From Salvia splendens (taxonomy: Eukaryota; Streptophyta; Magnoliopsida; Lamiales; Lamiaceae): a DNA stretch of 64,000 nucleotides. The DNA lies in contig NC_056052.1 of the NCBI RefSeq assembly GCF_004379255.2, positions 17,764,589-17,828,588 on the forward strand, given 5' to 3'. The notes below the pieces were generated by a model, which saw only the letters and a list, made by a program, of their open reading frames with translations, was not told the DNA's origin and searched no databases. Positions within the stretch are counted from its first letter, which is position 1. Every line of letters starts with the position of its first letter. This document shows, piece after piece, positions 58,579 to 64,000 of the stretch. Made by a program: the position numbers and the translations under genes.

Positions 58579-58985
58579 ACTTATACTGAAAGCGAGTTGA
58601 GGTCTTGAATGAGTCGAACTCACATCCCTTCAACGTGGCCCTCGAACGGTTTTAACGCCAATGCCTTTGTAAAAGAATCTGCCAGGTTGTTCTCTGACGC
58701 AATCTTGACCACTTGTATGTCTCATCTCTGCACTATATCACTTATGATATGATACTTCCGCTCTATGTGTTTGCTCGCTTTGTGAGCTCTCGGTTCCTTC
58801 AAATTTGCCACAGCACCAGAATTGTCACAATAAACCGTGATGCTCTTGGGCAGATTCGTAACCACACCTAAATCCATAAGGAAGTTCTTGAACCATACTG
58901 CCTCTTTTGCAGCCTCCGAAGCGGCCACATACTCGGCTTCCATGGTCGAGTCCGCGATGCATTTCTGCTTCACACTCTTCTAAAT
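58579..58985 (-). pseudogene. Copia E RNase H
   Basis: KQKCIADSTMEAEYVAASEA, SITVYCDNSGAVANLKEPRA and HKASKHIERKYHI, then a TGA within DIVQR*DIQVV near 58720, and the C-terminal sequence up to the stop near 58579. A TAG replaces the Trp codon of IWKSVKQK near 58980. It shows the uninterrupted AVWFKNFLMDLG context that is split by element C in element B. Confidence 0.9.
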
Positions 58986-60240
58986 TGCGGCTCCACCTCC
59001 TAAGGTGAACACATATCCTGAAGTAGATTTTCTCGAGTCCTGATCAGCTTGAAAGTCTGAGTCAGTATATCCCAAAGGACAGAGCTCGACTGCATTGTAA
59101 ACTAGAGCATAGTCCTTAGTCCGTTTAAGGTACTTGAGTATGTTCTTTACGGCAGTCCAATGTCCTTGGCCCGGATTTGACTGATATCTTGCCACCATGC
59201 CAACATCAAAGCAAATATCATGCCTCGTACAAAGCATAGCATACATGAGACTTCCAACTGCCGAAGCATATGGAATCATTCTCATTGCTTGTATCTCAGA
59301 CGACGTTTTGGGGCACATCTCTTGAGATAGATGGATGCCATGTCTAAAAGGTAAGAAACCTTTCTTGGCGTCCTGTATGCTAAAGCGACTAAGTACTGTT
59401 TCGATGTAAGGTTCTTGAGATAAGCACAACATCTTCTTTTCTCGATTCCTAAGAACCTTGATCCCGAGGATGTGTCCCGCGTCTCCCATATCCTTCATCT
59501 TGAACTGGTTTGAAAACCATGTTCGTACTGATGACAACATCTTTTTATTGTTTCCAATTAGAAGAATGGCATCTACATATAAAACTAAGAACACTACATT
59601 CCCCTTTTCAACCTTCTTATACACACAGCTTTCACTTGGGCATTTTTCGAATCCAAACTTGCGAACAGTTTGATCAAAATACTGATTTCATGATCTAGAT
59701 GCTTGCTTAAGGCCATAAATGGCCTTCTTAAGCTTCCAAACCATGTGTTCCTTGCCCTTTATGGCATAACCTTCGGGTTGTTCCATGTAGATGGTCTTCT
59801 CAAGACCGTCGTTTAGAAACGCAGTCTTAACGTCTATCTGCCATACATCCCAATCCATATAAGCTGCTATAGACAATAGTATCCGGATCGATTTGAGCAT
59901 GGCCACTGGGGAGAAAGTCTCATCGTAATCGACACCTTCCTTTTGGGTATACCCCTTAGCCACTAGTCTTGCCTTGAAGACTTTAACTCGTCCATCGGGT
60001 CCATATTTACGTTTATATATCCACTTGCTCCCAATGGCAGTACAGCCTTCGGGTAGGACGGACAAATTGTAGATGTCTTTGTCTATCATAGATTGTAGCT
60101 CCGAATCCATTGCTTTCACCCATTCGCAATGATCGACATTTGCCTGCGCTTCCGCAAAGTTCCAGGGATCTAATACATTGTTGTTTGAGGAGTGATCCAT
60201 AGATTCCCCAAAACCAATGTATCTTTCGGGCTCATGTGAG
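58986..60240 (-). pseudogene. Copia E reverse transcriptase
   Basis: Same RT as element B. KVFKARLVAKGYTQKEGVDY lies near 59925-59985 and DVKTAFLND near 59815-59840; KKAIYGLKQASRS is followed by a TGA in place of Trp near 59690. The catalytic motif reads YVDA (about 59569-59580) instead of YVDD, so one catalytic Asp is lost. The RNase H start GYTDSDFQADQDSRKS follows near 59025-59075. Confidence 0.92.
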
Positions 60241-61370
60241 ACCCTCCCACTGCGGCGCGGCACTACAATTCTTGGAATAGAAGTTGAAGTTTCTGGAATT
60301 GTTTGTACACTTGGTACTCGTTCTTGGTTAATGGAATTTGTGACAGAAGTTAGCTCATCAAGAGCCACTTCACTGTTGGGTTTATGATTCATTACATAGT
60401 CTTCCTCTAAGAATGTGGCATGAGTGCTCACAATAACTTTCTTATCTCGGAGACTAAAGAATTCATAAGCTTTCGTTCCTCTGGGGTACCCTATAAACAA
60501 ACATACCTTCGTCCTTGATCCTAGCTTAGTTGGATCCTTTTCCAATACATGAGCCGGGCAACCCCAAATCTTGAGATGTGCTAGATTGGGCTTGCGCCTA
60601 GTCCACAACTCATAAGGAGTAGTAGGTACGGATTTTGACGGTAAATTGTCTAAAATATGGCTTGCAGAAAGCAAGGCATGTCCCCAAAACGAAGTAGGTA
60701 GCCGTGCATAACTCATCATCGATCGGACCATGTTTAATTAGGTCTTGTTCCTTCTTTCAGCCACGCCGTTCTGCTGGGGCGTGCCCGGCTCAGTCAATTG
60801 GGATTGGATACCCGACTCCGATAAGTTGTCCAAAAAAGCGGCACTGAGGTATTCGCCTCCACGATCAGATCACAGGAATTTGATAGTCTTACCATGATAC
60901 TTCTCCACTTGAGCCTTAAAGTCCTTGAACTTATCGAAAGACTCTGATTTATGGGTCATCAAATAGACGTATCCAATTTTCGAGAAGTCATCAATGAATG
61001 TGATGAAGTATCGAAAACCACCTCTTGCTTCAGTAGACATTGGTCCACATACATCGGAATGAACGAGCTCAAGTACTTCCTTGGCCCTATTGCCCTTAGC
61101 CTGAAAAGGCATCTTGGTCATCTTGCCTTCTAAGCATGACTCACACTTATGAAAACATTCCTCCTCTAGACCTTTAATAAGGTCTTGTTTAACAAGAGAA
61201 TGGATCCTCCTTTCATTGGCATGACCAAGTCTAAGGTGCCATAAGTACGTTTCATTCATTGAACTTGAAGGTTCATTTCGTTTCTTTGAAATTTTCGATG
61301 TTGTATTGAGTTCTGATTTGCGATTATTAAACTGTGTAGATGTGATTGTGTACATATTGTTTTCCATGAT
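60241..61370 (-). pseudogene. Copia E integrase
   Basis: HLRLGHANERRIHSL ... CESCLEGKM zinc-binding region near 61120-61245, catalytic Asp in LVHSDVCGPM near 61035-61065 and GGFRYFITFIDDFSKIGY near 60965-61020 (the Arg codon is CGA here, TGA in B). SDRGGEYLSA is near 60845-60875 and QQNGVAERR near 60755-60780. A stop precedes MVRSMMSYARLP near 60735. The linker VVPRRSGRVSHEPERY near 60225-60270 leads into RT. Confidence 0.92.
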
Positions 61371-62063
61371 ACCACGACAGATATAAAAACCATCTTTCTT
61401 AATAACGCAATTGTCATTAAAAGAAATTGAATATCCATCAAAAACTAATTTAGAAACTGAAATTAAATTTATTCAAAAAGAAGGTATCAACAAAACATTC
61501 TTCAAAATCAAAAATCTATCACTACTAAAACGCAAATAAATGTTTCCCACTGCTACGGCCACCACTTTTGTAGCGTCGCCCAGCTGGACCTCGATCTCAC
61601 GATCACGTAGCCGTCTTGTCACCTGCATTAAGTCAGGATCAAAACAAATATGATCAGTGGCTCATGTGTCAATAACCCAAGTGCAAGTAGACTTCGAAGC
61701 CAAACATGACTCGACTACTAAAGCTTGGTGCATACCTGTAGCCTTGCCCTTTTTAGGACAATCTGGCTTCCAATGCCCCTTCTCTCCGCACTTGAAACAC
61801 TTCCCCGTGGGCTTCTTGTTTGCCCTTTTCTTCTTCTTTCCCTTAGCTATCTTGGTCGGTCCTAAGTTCGGTGCCTGCCTTTTTCCTGCGCTAGGCTTGA
61901 AGCTAGAGGAACGAGGCGCCGAAGTCATCATGGTCGCCTTAGCCTGGATCATAAGATCCTCTGCCGACTGAAGTTCAGTCAACAGCTCTGCCAAGGTGTA
62001 GTTCCTCTAGTTCATCTCGAAGTTGAGCTTGAACTGTTGGAAGCTAGGGGGAAGACTTTGAAA
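61371..62063 (-). pseudogene. Copia E protease, zinc knuckle and truncated gag
   Basis: WVIDT followed by TGA (Gly codon in B) and ATDHICFDPDLMQV near 61640-61690. Zinc knuckle CFKCGEKGHWKPDC near 61758-61800 is preceded by a Lys-rich run. Gag resumes to LPPSFQQFKLNFEMN near 62005-62060 and ends abruptly near 62063 in unrelated sequence, so the gag N-terminus, leader and 5' LTR are missing. Confidence 0.9.
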
Positions 62064-62542
62064 ACTAGCGGTCGCTAGCAAAGGTGCAGCGGACCGTTGG
62101 CTGGCTTGAAAACTCCAGATTTCCATCTTCGTATTTTTGCTATCTTTTTAGGCTCTATTATGCACATTCTTCACAAAACACGTCAAAAATACCAAAATAG
62201 ATAAATAATGCAAATAATGGAAATGTAATGCAACTTTGAAACTCAAAACGGATCAAATAATGGCCTTAAAACAGTGCAAAATCCGAGCGTATCACTCTGC
62301 CATAACGCCTTGGCAGTTTGATGTTGAGTGAATTGTATAACGAGTTTTGGCTCCATGTTTGGGATGAGACAACACGAAGAAGTTGCTAGCTTGTCATTTC
62401 TTGAACTCTGGGTTGGTGGTTTTTGGAGGTTTCTGATCTCCCTCGAGGTGGGACCAAACAAGAATTTTTTTCCGTCTAACTTGAATTCCACTGATAATGA
62501 GAGGACTTATTTGGACATTTTGTATTTGGTTTGGTTGGTACT
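62064..62542. other. Unclassified repeat-like segment with a weak minus-strand ORF
   Basis: Beyond the element E breakpoint. A minus-strand frame (62243-62491) starts MEFKLDGKKFLFGP, loosely like the segment between protease and RT in some Ty3/gypsy elements, but no diagnostic domain is visible. CTAGCGGTCGCTAG at 62067-62080 is a perfect 14-bp palindrome at the junction. Confidence 0.3.
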
Positions 62543-62876
62543 TGATGCACTTTTTATTAGCACTAAAAATACCTGCAAGTATACAAGGTATAAATAGTAT
62601 AGCTAAAGGTCAGTACCGGATATTGAACACAGGGAAAACAATCACAAATTGTCTACCTTCTACTAAGCTTCTTTCACTATTTGGAAAACCGAAAGATTTT
62701 GGAATTTTTGAAAATAAAAACTTTAAAAAGCGGAATTAAACAACTATTGCAGATAAAACACAAGAAAATGGAATTCCAGGGATGTGCGTTCACAGTTATG
62801 GTTATACAATTCCAACTACAATACCCTAGCACAATTCTTACTTCAGTAGGACGAGTCACCTAAGTTATGCTCATAC
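62543..62876. repeat. TGATGCAC-terminus repeat, counterpart of 413-522
   Basis: The first about 108 bp (TGATGCACTTTTTATTAGCA start, CAGTACCGGATATTGAAC within) match the reverse complement of 413-522. A further about 225 bp follow before the TGATAAGG LTR-like start at 62877. Read on the minus strand it resembles the end of a Tat/Athila LTR. Confidence 0.6.
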
Positions 62877-64000
62877 GATACAAACTGATAAGGCTCATTT
62901 CATGCATCTATTTACGGGTTAAATTCTACAATTTTTGGGAAGTAACGAATGAATTTGAGCCAGATGTGTAGAAAAATCCACTGGAATAGGAATTGCATGA
63001 AGAGAATAAGCGGACAGCGGATAAAGGAGAAAATGGAGCTGTTTTGCAAACTGATCAAGTGAACAAGAGTGGAGGCATCGAAAAGGGATGAAGCATATTT
63101 TAAAGATCCTTAGGCAAAAGGGTAGACCCGACAATTTGGAAGAAAAGTATCATAGGGAATTGAGCCTCAAGCCTCCCTATAAATAGGGAAGGAAAGGAGG
63201 ATTGAGGCAATACTTCATCGGCTCTCTCCCGAGCTGACCCTCGCATTCACAGCTAAATCTTCATTTCTCTCCATCATTGTTCTACACACTTGGCGAAGCG
63301 GTTTCATGTTGGTTTGGTGGTGTTTTAGTTTTAAGTTTGGTTGTTAAGTTCCACCGTCCGAGAAGGGCGAAGATACAATCCTTTTAATTCCTGTTTGGTG
63401 CAATTTCCGTTTCGAAGCTTTTTTTAGTTTAGAACTTTGTACTTGTGAAGGAATTTCTGAACCTTTATTTTGCATCTGATGTTATGAAGTATTTAGTTGT
63501 TCTATTCATTGCGTACGTGCTTCCTAGTTTTGAGCTGAATCTGTAGATTTATCGATGTTAAAGTCGTGAACGTTTTGCGGATGATGGTTGGTTCAATTGT
63601 TGTGCATGTCAGTTTGATTTTCATTGGATGTTTTTCGCAATAGATTATGCAGGGAGTTAGATCTGAGTAGTTACGTTCAAATTTCCGATCTGCTTAAATT
63701 GTGTTGAATTCTTGGGATCGATGTTGAAATATATATATCTGGAGTTTTGTGTTCTGAGTTTGTATTGATTGAATTTATGTTGTTCATACTCTGTTTAAGT
63801 TGATCAGGTAGGTTAGAAACAGTAGATGGGGTTGAGTTTACTCGTAGATTCATGTTACGATTGTTTAATTGCTTTGAATGTTAAATTTTATGTTGTTGCT
63901 GATTGTTAAAGGATGTGGCGAAGAAGATGAAGTAGTTAGAGATTTAGATCTTGAATTGCATCTTTATTCCTTTACTTTTCGTATGCTTTTTCTGATGACT
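62877..64000 (+). repeat. Tat/Athila-like LTR, cut by window edge
   Basis: It starts TGATAAGGCTCATTTCATGC. TATAAATAGGGAAGG at 63178-63192 and a CT-rich leader follow, then AGATCTGAGTAG and other blocks in the same order as in the LTR at 51888. The window ends before its 3' end. Confidence 0.6.

Overview
This is nuclear DNA from a flowering plant, from repeat-rich chromatin. The evidence is wall-to-wall Ty1/copia and Ty3/gypsy LTR retrotransposons, Stowaway-type MITEs, a PIF/Harbinger DNA transposon, spliceable plant-style gene structure and no bacterial gene layout. Nothing in the sequence lets me name the species safely. Almost every retroelement reading frame is broken by stops and frameshifts, so they are annotated as pseudogenes.

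Left block (1-25000): an old minus-strand copia element (A) has its RT end at 523-1790 and its gag/protease/integrase part at 21930-23906. A plus-strand copia element (B, 1791-21924, 5-bp target duplication ACTTG) sits inside it. Inside the RNase H of B sits a third element (C, 8757-20061, duplication AAGAA), a gypsy-like element with 2.45-kb, nearly identical LTRs and no gag-pol. Its interior is a 5.4-kb inverted repeat (11860-17314) whose arms are themselves LTR-like. Read through from the 5' LTR, it would give a very long hairpin RNA.

Middle block (25000-48100): a solo gypsy LTR (25029-27958, duplication ATACT), a Stowaway MITE, minisatellites, then a PIF/Harbinger transposon (30201-47336, TTA duplication). 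The transposase of that transposon is split after codon 9 by a 15-kb minus-strand chromovirus-like gypsy element (H, 30543-45741, duplication GTGGT). H carries gag, protease, RT, RNase H, integrase and a chromodomain. Between its primer binding site and gag it has an extra leader ORF whose start matches the histone H3 tail in register (K4 and ARKS at K9). A related solo LTR (31836-35354) is nested in its 3' LTR.

Right block (48100-64000): the one convincing host gene is a two-exon minus-strand gene (49329-50865). It encodes two KHA-like modules, otherwise known from the C-terminus of plant Shaker potassium channels, followed by a nine-residue charged repeat array; two nested MITEs lie in its intron. 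Beyond it are a further MITE, an orphan exon-like fragment, a Tat/Athila-like LTR (51888 onward), a decayed minus-strand copia element (F, 53300-57060) with a 480-bp internal duplication, a truncated minus-strand relative of B (E, 57069-62063), and another Tat/Athila-like terminus running off the window.

The two observations most worth following are the H3-tail-like leader ORF in a chromodomain-bearing retrotransposon, and the young nonautonomous element with a giant LTR palindrome, which could be a natural hairpin source of siRNA against its own LTR family.
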